From positions 1-58,919 of the forward strand of contig JAFAZN010000023.1 of assembly GCA_019239775.1 (NCBI GenBank): a stretch of DNA of 58,919 bases. Direction: 5' to 3'. Made by a program: the position numbers and the translations under genes. Shown piece after piece: positions 9,122 through 17,681 of this stretch. The DNA is from Chloroflexota bacterium (GTDB lineage Bacteria; Chloroflexota; UBA6077; CF-72). The stretch's first letter is position 1. Each line of letters opens with the position of its first letter. Under the pieces are notes generated by a model. It ran no database searches. It was given only the letters and a program-made list of their open reading frames with translations, and was not told the origin of the DNA.

Positions 9122-11096
9122 CGTGCAGCACCCAGAGACCGCTGTAGGTGCTCGTGAGGACGTGGCCCCCGAGAGCGAAGACTGAGGCGGCGACCGAACC
9201 GTTCGGGATATTGGGATAGGCGCCCAGGAGCACCGGGTTCGTCGGATCCGAGACGTCAAAGGCACGAAGACCGCCGCCGCTCCAGTACGCGGCGTAGAGG
9301 GTTGAGCCAGTAAGCGCGACACTGGAGACCAGGCCGCCATCGCCGCCGAAGACTGGAAGCTCGACCGGCTGGGTAGGATCAGTGACGTCGTACGCGTGGA
9401 CGCCTTCGAAGCCGTTGACGAACACGGTCTGGCCCGTCACTGCGAGTCTGTCACCGCCGACGTCGGTGAAAGGTGCCGAGCCAAGCACCCGCGGATGGAG
9501 TGCATCTACTACGTCGAGCACGTTCAGTGCACGCCCCGCGGTGAGGTATGCCCGCGTTCCGTCGATCACGAGGCCGTTCCAGAGGCCACCGACATCGGAC
9601 CACGTCCCGCGTGTTTGCGGATGCGCCGGATCGGTCAGGTCCAGGATCGCCAGCTCGTACTGCAACCCCGCTCCGGGCGTCGCCGGATTCACGCCAACGA
9701 TGACGTACAGGTACGCGCCGGCATGGGCAACGCCAAACGTGCCAACGCCGAGGTCCTGCAGGTTAACCAGGGTGGGGTGCGTCGGGTCCGCGATGCTGAA
9801 AGTGAGCAGACTCGGCCCATCGATCACGTAGGCGTATGCGCCCACGACCGAGACATCAACGGCCCAATTCGCAAGTCCACCGGCCGCGGGGAGCGTGGCT
9901 GCGCCAACCTCGACGGGCCGATCCGGTTGGCTGAGATCGACGATCGAGAAGCGGCCGCGATCTCCCAGGTAGATGCGTTGGCCCGCGGCAGTGCCTTGGG
10001 CGTGGCTCAACGCGGCCTCGGCATAGGTGCCAAGCGGCGCCGGCGAACCACCGGTCGAGGACGTGTCGAACACACGGACCTCCGACTGACCACTTGCCTG
10101 ATCTTCGCCAGCGACAAAGAGCAATGTGCCGTCGACTGCGACGCCACTGGCCATCACACCTGACATCAGGTCAGTGCGCGCCTGCGCGGAACCTGGGCGA
10201 TACAGGCTCAGAGCGCTGCCGGCTGAGGCGGCGACCGCAAACCGATCGCCATTTCCGGCGATCGAGCCTGCTCCGCAGGTCGCTGGCAGATCCGCAACGT
10301 TGGTCGGAGTGGTCGGGTCGCTGACGTCCAGCACGTGGATTCCGGCGGTGTCGCAGCCGATTGCGCCAAACAGGTTCCAGTACTGGTACACACGCCCGTG
10401 GTCCGGATCCGCCACCATCAGGCTCGGAGCCAGGGCGCCCGCCGAGACGTCGGCGATGCCGAGCTCGATCGGGTTGCGCGGATCCGAGACGTCCAGCGTG
10501 CGCAGGTGGGGCAACGCGACGCGCATACCGCGATTCGTCGCGCCATCGTCTACGGCGACGTATGCAACGCCCGGCCCCAGCGCGACATCGAGCACGCCGG
10601 CCGCGGCGTTGTAGTTGCCAATCTCCTGCGGTGCACTGGGATCAGAGACGTCGAGGATGTGCAAACCGGCGTCGCCGGCCGCGACGTAGGCGGTCGAACC
10701 GTCCACCACAACGCGTTGGCTCGCGCCAGCCGGTTGATACGTACCGATTCCCACTGGCTGCGTGGGATCGTGAACATCCAGGACGTAGACACCAGCGTCG
10801 CCGTCGGCCACGAACGCGTAGCCGCTGGCGACCACGATAGCCGAAGGCTGCTCCGGCAGTGGCGCGCTGCTGCCAACGCGCAGCGGCCGGCTCGGCTCTG
10901 AGACGTCCAGGACCTCGATCCGCGTGCCAATGCCGAGGTACAGCAAGCCACCAGCCACGGCGACAGCGGACGTGTTGCCACCGATCTGCGCATCGACCTG
11001 CAGCGGAGTGCCCGTGTCCACGCCAGCGTACGTGGCCGGCGCCGCGGACAGCACGACGGCGAGACAGGCACCGACGCACCAGGGGCGGAGCCGCAT
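9105..11096 (-). CDS. Secreted LVIVD-repeat beta-propeller-like protein
   Basis: About 663 residues. A signal peptide ([20 protein letters not shown], cleavage after ATYA) is followed by about a dozen LVIVD-type repeats of the form [18 protein letters not shown], each about 40-50 residues. Such repeats are thought to form beta-propellers on the cell surface. ATG at 11096 was chosen because it starts the signal peptide and lies 13 bp after the cupredoxin stop; longer starts run into the cupredoxin gene. Co-expression with the cupredoxin is likely. Ligand or partner is unknown. Confidence 0.85.
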   Translation of the reverse strand: MRLRPWCVGACLAVVLSAAPATYAGVDTGTPLQVDAQIGGNTSAVAVAGGLLYLGIGTRIEVLDVSEPSRPLRVGSSAPLPEQPSAIVVASGYAFVADGDAGVYVLDVHDPTQPVGIGTYQPAGASQRVVVDGSTAYVAAGDAGLHILDVSDPSAPQEIGNYNAAAGVLDVALGPGVAYVAVDDGATNRGMRVALPHLRTLDVSDPRNPIELGIADVSAGALAPSLMVADPDHGRVYQYWNLFGAIGCDTAGIHVLDVSDPTTPTNVADLPATCGAGSIAGNGDRFAVAASAGSALSLYRPGSAQARTDLMSGVMASGVAVDGTLLFVAGEDQASGQSEVRVFDTSSTGGSPAPLGTYAEAALSHAQGTAAGQRIYLGDRGRFSIVDLSQPDRPVEVGAATLPAAGGLANWAVDVSVVGAYAYVIDGPSLLTFSIADPTHPTLVNLQDLGVGTFGVAHAGAYLYVIVGVNPATPGAGLQYELAILDLTDPAHPQTRGTWSDVGGLWNGLVIDGTRAYLTAGRALNVLDVVDALHPRVLGSAPFTDVGGDRLAVTGQTVFVNGFEGVHAYDVTDPTQPVELPVFGGDGGLVSSVALTGSTLYAAYWSGGGLRAFDVSDPTNPVLLGAYPNIPNGSVAASVFALGGHVLTSTYSGLWVLHVTPTQ

Positions 11097-11109
11097 CACA
11101 GCTCGCTCG

Positions 11110-11451
11110 CTACTGGACGACGATGACCCCGGCCATGCCGACGCCGCCGACGTCACCGTGGTACTGGCAGTAGTAGGGATAGGTGCCCGGCGTATCGAAC
11201 TCCTGGCTGAATGTACCGCCAAAGGCAACATCGCCTGAGTCGAACGAGCTGTCGTCGGCTGTGACGGTGTGGACCAGGCCATTGCCGTTCATCCACACGA
11301 CGGTCTGTCCGGCGGCGATTTGCACCTGAGTTTGGTCGAAGCTGTCGCTATTCATGTGGACGGTCGCGGCAGGCTGAGCCGAAGCCGCGGGAGCGATGCC
11401 GAGCAGGCACACGCTCACAAGGACCAGGACGACAAGTCGAGCGCTGCGCAT
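11110..11451 (-). CDS. Secreted plastocyanin-like cupredoxin
   Basis: 113 residues with a signal peptide (to about residue 25, SAQ) and a type I copper domain. The four ligands are in place: His61 (VHTVTAD), Cys95 and His98 (YYCQYHGD) and Met106. It should be an extracellular blue-copper electron carrier. It lies 13 bp upstream of the LVIVD protein in the same direction and probably shares its transcript. The electron partner is unknown. Confidence 0.88.
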   Translation of the reverse strand: MRSARLVVLVLVSVCLLGIAPAASAQPAATVHMNSDSFDQTQVQIAAGQTVVWMNGNGLVHTVTADDSSFDSGDVAFGGTFSQEFDTPGTYPYYCQYHGDVGGVGMAGVIVVQ

Positions 11452-11475
11452 GCCGCCGAGGCTACCAGTGCGCCG

Positions 11476-11853
11476 TCAGCCCGGCACGTGGCTCACGGCC
11501 TCGACGTTGTTGCCGTCGGGGTCGCGCACGAACGCGCCGTAGTAGGTCGGGTGATATTCGGGCCAGACCCGCGGTTCGTGCAGAACGACCGCGCCCTGCG
11601 CGACGGCCGTCTCGAAGAACGCGCGTACCGCGGCGCGATCCGCCGCTTGAAACGCAATATGGATCTCTCGGTTTATTCCAGGCTCGCCTGTCGTCAGCGG
11701 ACCGAGCCAGAAGTTCGGTCGGCGGCCAACGCCGTAGCCGATCACGTTTCCGAAGTCCATGATGCGCGTGCCGCCGAGAGGCGCGAGCACCGCGTCGTAA
11801 AACGCCGCCGAACGCGGCAGGTCGGCGCACTGGATGGACAGGTGGTCGAGCAT
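11476..11853 (-). CDS. VOC (glyoxalase/bleomycin resistance) family protein
   Basis: 125 residues with the paired beta-alpha-beta-beta-beta fold of the vicinal oxygen chelate family: N-terminal LDHLSIQCADLPRSAAFYD and C-terminal FVRDPDGNNVEAVSH. Metal-ligand candidates include His4, His65 and Glu at the end. Families with this layout include glyoxalase I-like enzymes and antibiotic-binding proteins, and the substrate cannot be assigned. It is divergent from purD, and its 5' end is 28 bp from the purD -10 box. Confidence 0.85.
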   Translation of the reverse strand: MLDHLSIQCADLPRSAAFYDAVLAPLGGTRIMDFGNVIGYGVGRRPNFWLGPLTTGEPGINREIHIAFQAADRAAVRAFFETAVAQGAVVLHEPRVWPEYHPTYYGAFVRDPDGNNVEAVSHVPG

Positions 11854-11881
11854 GCCGGCCAGCCTACACGCCGCACCCGCC

Positions 11882-11887
11882 TACAAT
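11882..11887 (+). promoter_or_regulatory. Candidate purD operon -10 box TACAAT
   Basis: TACAAT ends 15 nt before the purD GTG at 11903, in the only gap before the four overlapping pur genes. It implies a 5' leader of about 8-9 nt. Confidence 0.5.
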
Positions 11888-11902
11888 TCGGGCGGACGCG
11901 AC

Positions 11903-13144
11903 GTGAAGGTTCTGGTCGTCGGATCGGGTGGACGCGAACACGCTATCGCGTGGCACCTTCGCCGGTCAGGCGCAACCGTCGTCGTGGCACCGGGCAATGC
12001 GGGCACCGGCGCACTGAACGCGCCCGTCCAGGCCCTCGACATTGACGGCCTCGTCGACCTGGCCAAAAACGAGCGGGTGGACCTCACGCTGGTCGGGCCA
12101 GAAGCGCCGCTTGCGGCAGGCCTGGTCGATCGTTTCGCCGTTGAGAAGCTCACGGTGTTCGGCCCGACGCGAGCGGCAGCGCGGCTGGAGTGGAGTAAGG
12201 CGTGGACCAAGGACTTTCTCGGACGGCACGGTATTCCCACCGCCGCGGTGGAAACGGTGGGCTCACGTGAGGAGGCGCATCACGCGATCGAAAGGCGCGG
12301 GCTACCGCTGGTCCTGAAGGCGGACGGACTGGCCGCCGGCAAAGGCGTCTTCGTGGTCAGCACGCCGGCTGAGGTGGACAGCGCCCTGCACATGTTGTTC
12401 GACGGCCTCGGCGAGAAGACGATCCTGGTCGAGGAATGCCTCGAAGGTCCGGAGCTGTCGGTCCTGGCGTTCAGCGATGGCCAGACCTTGCGCGTCATGC
12501 CGCCGGCGCGGGATTACAAGCGCTTGCTGGATGGCGACCACGGCCCGAACACGGGCGGGATGGGTGGCTATACATGCCCGAGTGATGCAACGCAGGAGCT
12601 GCTGGCCGACGTTGAACAGCGCATTCTCCGACCGACGTTGGAGGGCATGCAGCGCGAAGGCCACCCATATCAGGGTGTGCTGTATGCAGGGTTGATGCTC
12701 ACGCGTGATGGACCCAAAGTGCTGGAGTTCAACTGCCGCTTCGGCGACCCGGAGTGTGAATTGATCCTGCCGCTGCTGGAGACGAACCTCGCGGAGATCT
12801 GCCTGGCAGCGGCCTCCGGCGAACTGGGGCACGTTGGCGTGGACTGGCGCGACGACCGCACGTACGGTGTCGTTCTCGCGGCGCGCGGGTATCCAGACGC
12901 GCCGCGCACGGGCGACACCATCACGGGCTTGGACGGCATACCCGCGCGCGTGTTCGGCTTCCACGCAGGTACGCGCCTGGCGGACGACAGCCGGCTGGTC
13001 ACCGCAGGCGGACGTGTGCTGACCCTGGTTGGGGAAGATTGGCACATGGTTTACCGCGGCGCGCGGGCTGTGCACTTTGACGGAAAGCAGTTCCGAGGAG
13101 ACATTGGCGTGGAAATCCCAGAAGGCATAGGCGCAAGCCGATGA
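11903..13144 (+). CDS. purD: Phosphoribosylamine--glycine ligase
   Basis: Purine pathway step 2, ATP-grasp ligase making GAR. The N-terminal VKVLVVGSGGREHAIAW is diagnostic, and the ATP-grasp core (VLKADGLAAGKGVFV; VEECLEGPELSVLAF; NTGGMGGYTC; EFNCRFGDPE) is complete. The GTG at 11903 matches the family N-terminus and lies just past the TACAAT box. 413 residues, normal length. Its stop overlaps purB by ATGA. Confidence 0.96.
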   Translation: MKVLVVGSGGREHAIAWHLRRSGATVVVAPGNAGTGALNAPVQALDIDGLVDLAKNERVDLTLVGPEAPLAAGLVDRFAVEKLTVFGPTRAAARLEWSKAWTKDFLGRHGIPTAAVETVGSREEAHHAIERRGLPLVLKADGLAAGKGVFVVSTPAEVDSALHMLFDGLGEKTILVEECLEGPELSVLAFSDGQTLRVMPPARDYKRLLDGDHGPNTGGMGGYTCPSDATQELLADVEQRILRPTLEGMQREGHPYQGVLYAGLMLTRDGPKVLEFNCRFGDPECELILPLLETNLAEICLAAASGELGHVGVDWRDDRTYGVVLAARGYPDAPRTGDTITGLDGIPARVFGFHAGTRLADDSRLVTAGGRVLTLVGEDWHMVYRGARAVHFDGKQFRGDIGVEIPEGIGASR

Positions 13145-14433
13145 TTCCGCGCTACACGCGCGCGGCGATGGGTCACGTGTGGTCGGACGAGCACCGCATG
13201 CAGCTGTGGCTGGATGTCGAAGTGGCGGTGTGCGAGGCCTGGGCGGAGCTGGGCGTCATCCCCCAAGACGACATTGCCGCCATTCGCGGAGCCGCCATTC
13301 ATCCGGACCGCATGGCCGAGCTGTTTCGCGAAACGCACCACGACATCATCTCGTTCACCCGCTCGGTCGCCGAGCAGCTCGGACCACCTGGTCGGTGGAT
13401 CCACCTTGGCTTGACGTCGTCCGATGTGCTGGATACAGCACTCTCGCTGCAGATCCAGCAAGCCGCGGACATTCTCGCCGAGGATCTGCGACAGCTCGAA
13501 CAGGTCGTCGCTGAGCTGGCAGTCCGCTTCAAGCACACGCTGATGATTGGCCGCACGCATGGCGTGCACGCCGAGCCGACGACCTTCGGGCACAAGCTGG
13601 CCGTCTTCGTGGCGCAGCTTCGACGTGACTGTCGAAGGCTGGAGTTCGCGCGGGACGAGTTGCGCGCGGGCAAGATCTCGGGCGCGGTCGGCACGCACGC
13701 AAACGTGCCGGCCGAAGTCGAGGAGTCGGCCCTGGCACGCCTCGGATTGGCTCCCGCCGAGGCGTCGACGCAGATCCTGCAACGCGATCGCCATGCGCAG
13801 TTCGTGGCGACACTGGCGGTGATCGCGGCGAGTCTGGAGCAGCAGGCCACCGAGATTCGGGCGCTCCAACGCACCGAGATTGGCGAAGCCTTCGAGCCAT
13901 TCAGTTCGGGCCAGCAGGGTTCCAGCGCGATGCCCCACAAGCGCAACCCCGAGCTTTGCGAGCGGGTCTGCGGCATGGCCCGGCTGCTGCGCGGCTACGT
14001 GGTAACCGCCCTGGACAACGTCGCCGTGTGGCACGAGCGCGACATCAGTCACTCGTCAGCAGAACGGCTGATTCTGCCCGACGCCTGCATCGCACTGGAT
14101 TACATGCTCGACTTGCTGCGGACCATCTATGACGGACTCGAAGTCTGCCCCGACGTCATGCAGCGCAACCTCGGGCTCACGCGTGGGCTGATCTATTCGG
14201 GGCAGGTGCTGCTGGCCCTGGTCGAGGCGGGCCTGGCACGCGGTGACGCCTACGCGATCGTTCAGTCAGCCGCGCGGCGCGTGTGGGCGGGAGAGGGTGA
14301 CCTCCTCGGACACCTTCGGGCGGACTCCAGGGTCACAGACCTCATTCAGGCGGAAGCATTGGAGGCACTTTTCGATCCGAGTTACCACCTGCGTGGGATA
14401 GAAGTGGCGTTCGCACGGTTGGGGCTGACATGA
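13141..14433 (+). CDS. purB: Adenylosuccinate lyase
   Basis: Fumarase/aspartase superfamily lyase used twice in purine synthesis (SAICAR to AICAR, and adenylosuccinate to AMP). Three conserved regions are present: RTHGVHAEP (138-146), TSSDVLDTA (92-100) and the signature loop SSAMPHKRNP (261-270). 430 residues. ATGA overlaps couple it to purD and purC. Confidence 0.96.
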   Translation: MIPRYTRAAMGHVWSDEHRMQLWLDVEVAVCEAWAELGVIPQDDIAAIRGAAIHPDRMAELFRETHHDIISFTRSVAEQLGPPGRWIHLGLTSSDVLDTALSLQIQQAADILAEDLRQLEQVVAELAVRFKHTLMIGRTHGVHAEPTTFGHKLAVFVAQLRRDCRRLEFARDELRAGKISGAVGTHANVPAEVEESALARLGLAPAEASTQILQRDRHAQFVATLAVIAASLEQQATEIRALQRTEIGEAFEPFSSGQQGSSAMPHKRNPELCERVCGMARLLRGYVVTALDNVAVWHERDISHSSAERLILPDACIALDYMLDLLRTIYDGLEVCPDVMQRNLGLTRGLIYSGQVLLALVEAGLARGDAYAIVQSAARRVWAGEGDLLGHLRADSRVTDLIQAEALEALFDPSYHLRGIEVAFARLGLT

Positions 14434-15248
14434 CGGCATCCGAATCGCTGAGGTTGTTCAGGCGCGGCAAGGTCCGTGAGATGTATGTCGTCGACGAGGC
14501 GCACCTACTGATGGTGGCCTCCGACCGCGTGTCTGCCTTCGACGTGGTGATGCGCGAGCCGATTCCGGGCAAAGGCGTCGTATTGACTGCGCTCTCCAAG
14601 TTCTGGTTCGAGCGCACGCGAGAGGTCGTCCCGAATCACTTCGTGGCCGAACGTGACGAGCGCAGCCTGCTGGTCAAGCGCGCCGAACGTATCGACATCG
14701 AATGCGTGGTGCGGGGCTACCTCGCGGGGAGCGGGTGGGCCGAATACCGTCGGGCGGGCACGCTGGCCGGGGAGCCGCTGCCTCCGAACCTGGCGGAGTC
14801 TTCGGCTTTACCCGAACCGCGGTTTACACCCGCGACCAAGGCCGAAAGCGGGCACGACGAGAACATCTCCAGGGACCAACTCGCGTCCACAGTAGGTGCG
14901 CCACTGGCACACCGTCTCGAGGAACTGAGTCTGGCGCTGTACCTGTCGGGTGCTGAGTATGCAATGGCCCGAGGATTGATCCTCGCGGACACCAAATTCG
15001 AGTTCGGCCTTCTCGACGGAGACCTGATCCTTATCGACGAAGTGCTCACACCGGACTCGTCGCGGTACTGGCCGGCCGATCAGTACGCACCCGGCAAGCC
15101 ACAACCCAGCTTCGATAAGCAATTCCTGCGAGATTTCCTCGAGGGTTCGGGGTGGGATAAAACGCCGCCACCGCCGCCGCTGCCACCTGAGGTCATCCGA
15201 GGAACCGCGGAGCGTTATCAAGAAGCGCTGCGGCGGCTCACCGCATGA
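14430..15248 (+). CDS. purC: Phosphoribosylaminoimidazole-succinocarboxamide synthase
   Basis: SAICAR synthase, 272 residues. Visible family segments: RRGKVREMYVVDE at the N-terminus, SDRVSAFDVVM, ECVVRGYLAGSGW, LADTKFEFG and LIDEVLTPDSSRYW. The C-terminus carries a short proline run (PPPPPLPPE). ATGA overlaps at both ends. It supplies the substrate of the lyase encoded just upstream. Confidence 0.95.
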   Translation: MTASESLRLFRRGKVREMYVVDEAHLLMVASDRVSAFDVVMREPIPGKGVVLTALSKFWFERTREVVPNHFVAERDERSLLVKRAERIDIECVVRGYLAGSGWAEYRRAGTLAGEPLPPNLAESSALPEPRFTPATKAESGHDENISRDQLASTVGAPLAHRLEELSLALYLSGAEYAMARGLILADTKFEFGLLDGDLILIDEVLTPDSSRYWPADQYAPGKPQPSFDKQFLRDFLEGSGWDKTPPPPPLPPEVIRGTAERYQEALRRLTA

Positions 15249-15514
15249 GCACATTCACCGCGGAAGTACGCGTCATGCTGAAGCCCTCCGTGAATGACCC
15301 ACAGGGCCTCTCCATCAGGAGCGCCCTTCATACCCTGGGGTTCGACGCGGTGAGCGACGTGCGTGCGGGAAAGTTGATCGCTCTTACGCTTGATGCGGCT
15401 GATGAGGCTGCTGCGATGGAGGCGGTGCGCCAGATGGCAGACAAGTTGCTGGCGAATCCCGTTATTGAGACGTTCGAAGTCCGTCTGCTCGAAGCTGCTG
15501 CGCCCGCGACCTGA
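15245..15514 (+). CDS. purS: FGAM synthase subunit PurS
   Basis: Small subunit (89 residues) of the three-part FGAM synthase PurSQL. The pattern TAEVRVMLKPSVNDPQG at the N-terminus and KLLANPVIETFEV near the C-terminus is typical. It ends the operon; purQ and purL are not in this window. Its last 53 bp overlap the convergent PHP gene. Confidence 0.93.
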   Translation: MSTFTAEVRVMLKPSVNDPQGLSIRSALHTLGFDAVSDVRAGKLIALTLDAADEAAAMEAVRQMADKLLANPVIETFEVRLLEAAAPAT

Positions 15515-16328
15515 GCGCCTCCAGGACCTCGATCCCCACCTGCTGCGCGCCGAGGCGCATCTGGCCCTTGGCGTTGCGCTTGCCGTGATCGTCCGAGCCG
15601 CCTGAAACCATCACATCCAGCTCTTGCGCGATCGCGCGGTAGTGATCGCTGCCCCAGCCGCCTGGGATCCACTGCCAGGCTTCGATCGCGTCGAAGCCGC
15701 AGGCGACGAGGGGTCGGAGCGCATCCGCGGAGAGGAGCGGTTCACCCCGCGTGATGCGAGATGGATGAGCAAGCGAGGCCACGCCACCGGCGTCGTGGAT
15801 GAGCCGAACCGCTTGCGCGACGCCGTACGCGCGGGGCTCCAACGCCGCCAGGCGCAGCAGGCGGAAGCCTGTTCCAGGTGGCGCTCCACGCAGGACACCA
15901 TGCTCTAGCATGCCGAGCACCAGCGCCGCGCCGCCCGCGTAGCGATGGCGATAACGGTCCAGGTCCTCGCGCCGGAGCTTGCCACCTGCCTGGCCGATCT
16001 CGTCGAGGACGGCGTCTACGTGTTGGGCCATCAGGTCTTCCGCTCGACGGAGCGCCGTTTGCAGCGCCGCATTCCCGATGTCGAGGAAGTACCCCAGCAC
16101 GTGGATGGAACGGCGTCCCTCCCAACGCGCCGTTAACTCGACGCCAGGGATGACCTCCAGGTCCGGCGATGCCGCGCTTTGGGCTTCGGCGATGCCGCTG
16201 AGGACGTCGTGATCCGTGATGGCGATTGCCTCCAGGCCACGCTCGGCGGCGGCCTGCACCACCTCGGTCGGTGACAGCCGCCCATCTGAGGCGGTCGTAT
16301 GCACGTGCAGATCGACGTGCCGACTCAG
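15462..16328 (-). CDS. PHP-domain phosphoesterase, probably with a CTG start
   Basis: PHP-family metal-dependent phosphoesterase resembling YciV/RNase AM-type enzymes. Ligand segments: HVH with TTASDG at the N-terminus, ITDHD, VIPGVE, LAHPSR and SDDHGKR. A conventional start (GTG at 16304) would delete the first His of the HxH metal motif. Reading upstream in frame adds LSRHVDLH, restoring the DLHVHTTASDG signature. The only start-like codon there is CTG at 16328, which overlaps the hisB stop as CTGA, the same 4-bp arrangement used elsewhere in the window. It could be a 5'-3' exonuclease or histidinol-phosphatase-like enzyme; the hisB neighbour hints at histidine synthesis but is not proof. 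Confidence 0.8.
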   Translation of the reverse strand: MSRHVDLHVHTTASDGRLSPTEVVQAAAERGLEAIAITDHDVLSGIAEAQSAASPDLEVIPGVELTARWEGRRSIHVLGYFLDIGNAALQTALRRAEDLMAQHVDAVLDEIGQAGGKLRREDLDRYRHRYAGGAALVLGMLEHGVLRGAPPGTGFRLLRLAALEPRAYGVAQAVRLIHDAGGVASLAHPSRITRGEPLLSADALRPLVACGFDAIEAWQWIPGGWGSDHYRAIAQELDVMVSGGSDDHGKRNAKGQMRLGAQQVGIEVLEALRSRAQQLRADGLRTSQ

Positions 16329-16921
16329 ATCACACCTTTGGTCGACGGCACCTCATTGCCCAGCCGCGGATCGGGGCGGGTCGCGTCATCCAGTGCTCGC
16401 GCCAGCGCTTTGAATGTCGCCTCGGCGCGATGATGGTCGTTGTCGCCGGCGAGCAGCCGCACGTGCAGGGCAAAGCGGCCATCCAGCGCAAACGACTGCA
16501 GAAGGTGCGGGATCATCTCAGTACTGAGCCCACCAATGCTTGACCCTCTGAACGGCAAATCAATTGACGCCCATGGTCTGCCCCCAAGGTCAATTGCCAC
16601 CTGAGACAGGGCCTCATCAAGAGGGACAGTCGCATCACCGAATCGGCGAATTGCCCTGCGTTCGGCAAGTGCTTCATTGAGAGCCTGACCCAGCGTGATG
16701 CCGATGTCCTCGGTCGTGTGATGCTGGTCGACGTGCAGGTCGCCTTCGGCTTTCACGGCCAGGTCGAAACGCGCGTGGCGCGCCAGACTATCAAGCATGT
16801 GGTCGAGGAAGCCGATACCTGAAGCGATGTCCGCGCGGCCGGAGCCGTCCAGGTTGAGGATCACCTCCACGCGACTTTCACGCGTCTCACGCCGGACATG
16901 CGCGGTGCGCGGCTGCGGCAT
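16325..16921 (-). CDS. hisB: Imidazoleglycerol-phosphate dehydratase
   Basis: Histidine biosynthesis, 198 residues, single-function form. Diagnostic motifs: SGIGFLDHMLDS, DQHHTTEDIGI, and DNDHHRAEATFKALARAL, which provide the His-rich manganese sites. First gene on the minus strand here, followed directly by the PHP gene. Other his genes (hisG and a HisRS-family gene) lie 2-5 kb away on the same strand. Confidence 0.96.
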   Translation of the reverse strand: MPQPRTAHVRRETRESRVEVILNLDGSGRADIASGIGFLDHMLDSLARHARFDLAVKAEGDLHVDQHHTTEDIGITLGQALNEALAERRAIRRFGDATVPLDEALSQVAIDLGGRPWASIDLPFRGSSIGGLSTEMIPHLLQSFALDGRFALHVRLLAGDNDHHRAEATFKALARALDDATRPDPRLGNEVPSTKGVI

Positions 16922-16937
16922 AGTTCAGAGGATAGTA

Positions 16938-17681
16938 ATGGCATACCTGGTGGCGGCGGCGCTGGTACTGCCGCTGCTGGCGCCAGAAGTCTGGGGCGGC
17001 TTTCGACTGGGGCCCGCCGACAACGTGCTTGGCACGATCGCACCGACCGAGCAGCCCATGTCCCTGCGCAGTCCCGGAGGGGAGTGGGCGATCGGGCTGG
17101 CGCTGGTCTGGTTCGCCCTCGCGTACTGGCGGCGGAGTCCGACCTGGTGGCAGCCGATCCTCGTCATCCTGGGCACCACTGCCGCTCTGATCCGATCTGG
17201 AAATGCGTGGCTTGATGCAGTTGCGCTTGTCGTACCACTCGGAGTGCAAATCTCTTCACTTCGACTGCCTCACCGCGTGGTGGTTGCAGCAGCAGCCATT
17301 GGCCTGCTCACGGCAGCCTTTACGGTCTGGACCACACGACCTCCAGCGCTGCCGCAAGCCGCCGTTACAGCCGCACAAGGCGTACCTGGGACGGTTTTCG
17401 CAGAATGGCAGTGGGCACCCCAACTCCAGCGCGACCTTGGACCGGACCACCACGTGCTCGCGGCAGCCGGACTTGCCTCGGAGACGCCGTCGTTCTGGCT
17501 GGACTATGTCCGTATCACGCAGGACTACGAGCAGTGGCCTTCCGAGCTGCGCGGGCTGAATGCCGACGTCCTGGTGCTTTCTACCGACTATCCCGTGGTT
17601 GAACAGGTGCGTTCTTCGGCGGCCTGGCACGTCGTATACGACGGTGGCGGCGCCCTCGTCGCGCAGCGAGCAGAGCCGTGA
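16938..17681 (+). CDS. Membrane protein, probable shortened relative of the next gene
   Basis: 247 residues: about five hydrophobic helices in the first ~135 residues, then a soluble C-terminal part. That part (FWLDYVRITQDYEQWPSEL..., VLSTDYPVVEQV, WHVVYDGGGALVAQR) aligns by eye with the C-terminus of the downstream 493-residue protein (VWLDYLEITFPSSRW..., WHLDYEDDQAVVFSR). It therefore looks like a partial paralogue lacking much of the N-terminal membrane part. ATG at 16938 has GAGGAT just upstream. Overlaps the next gene by GTGA. Function unknown. Confidence 0.7.
   Translation: MAYLVAAALVLPLLAPEVWGGFRLGPADNVLGTIAPTEQPMSLRSPGGEWAIGLALVWFALAYWRRSPTWWQPILVILGTTAALIRSGNAWLDAVALVVPLGVQISSLRLPHRVVVAAAAIGLLTAAFTVWTTRPPALPQAAVTAAQGVPGTVFAEWQWAPQLQRDLGPDHHVLAAAGLASETPSFWLDYVRITQDYEQWPSELRGLNADVLVLSTDYPVVEQVRSSAAWHVVYDGGGALVAQRAEP

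Noticed and set aside
11097-11282. Longer N-terminus for the LVIVD protein
   Set aside because: It runs through the cupredoxin gene and hides the signal peptide.
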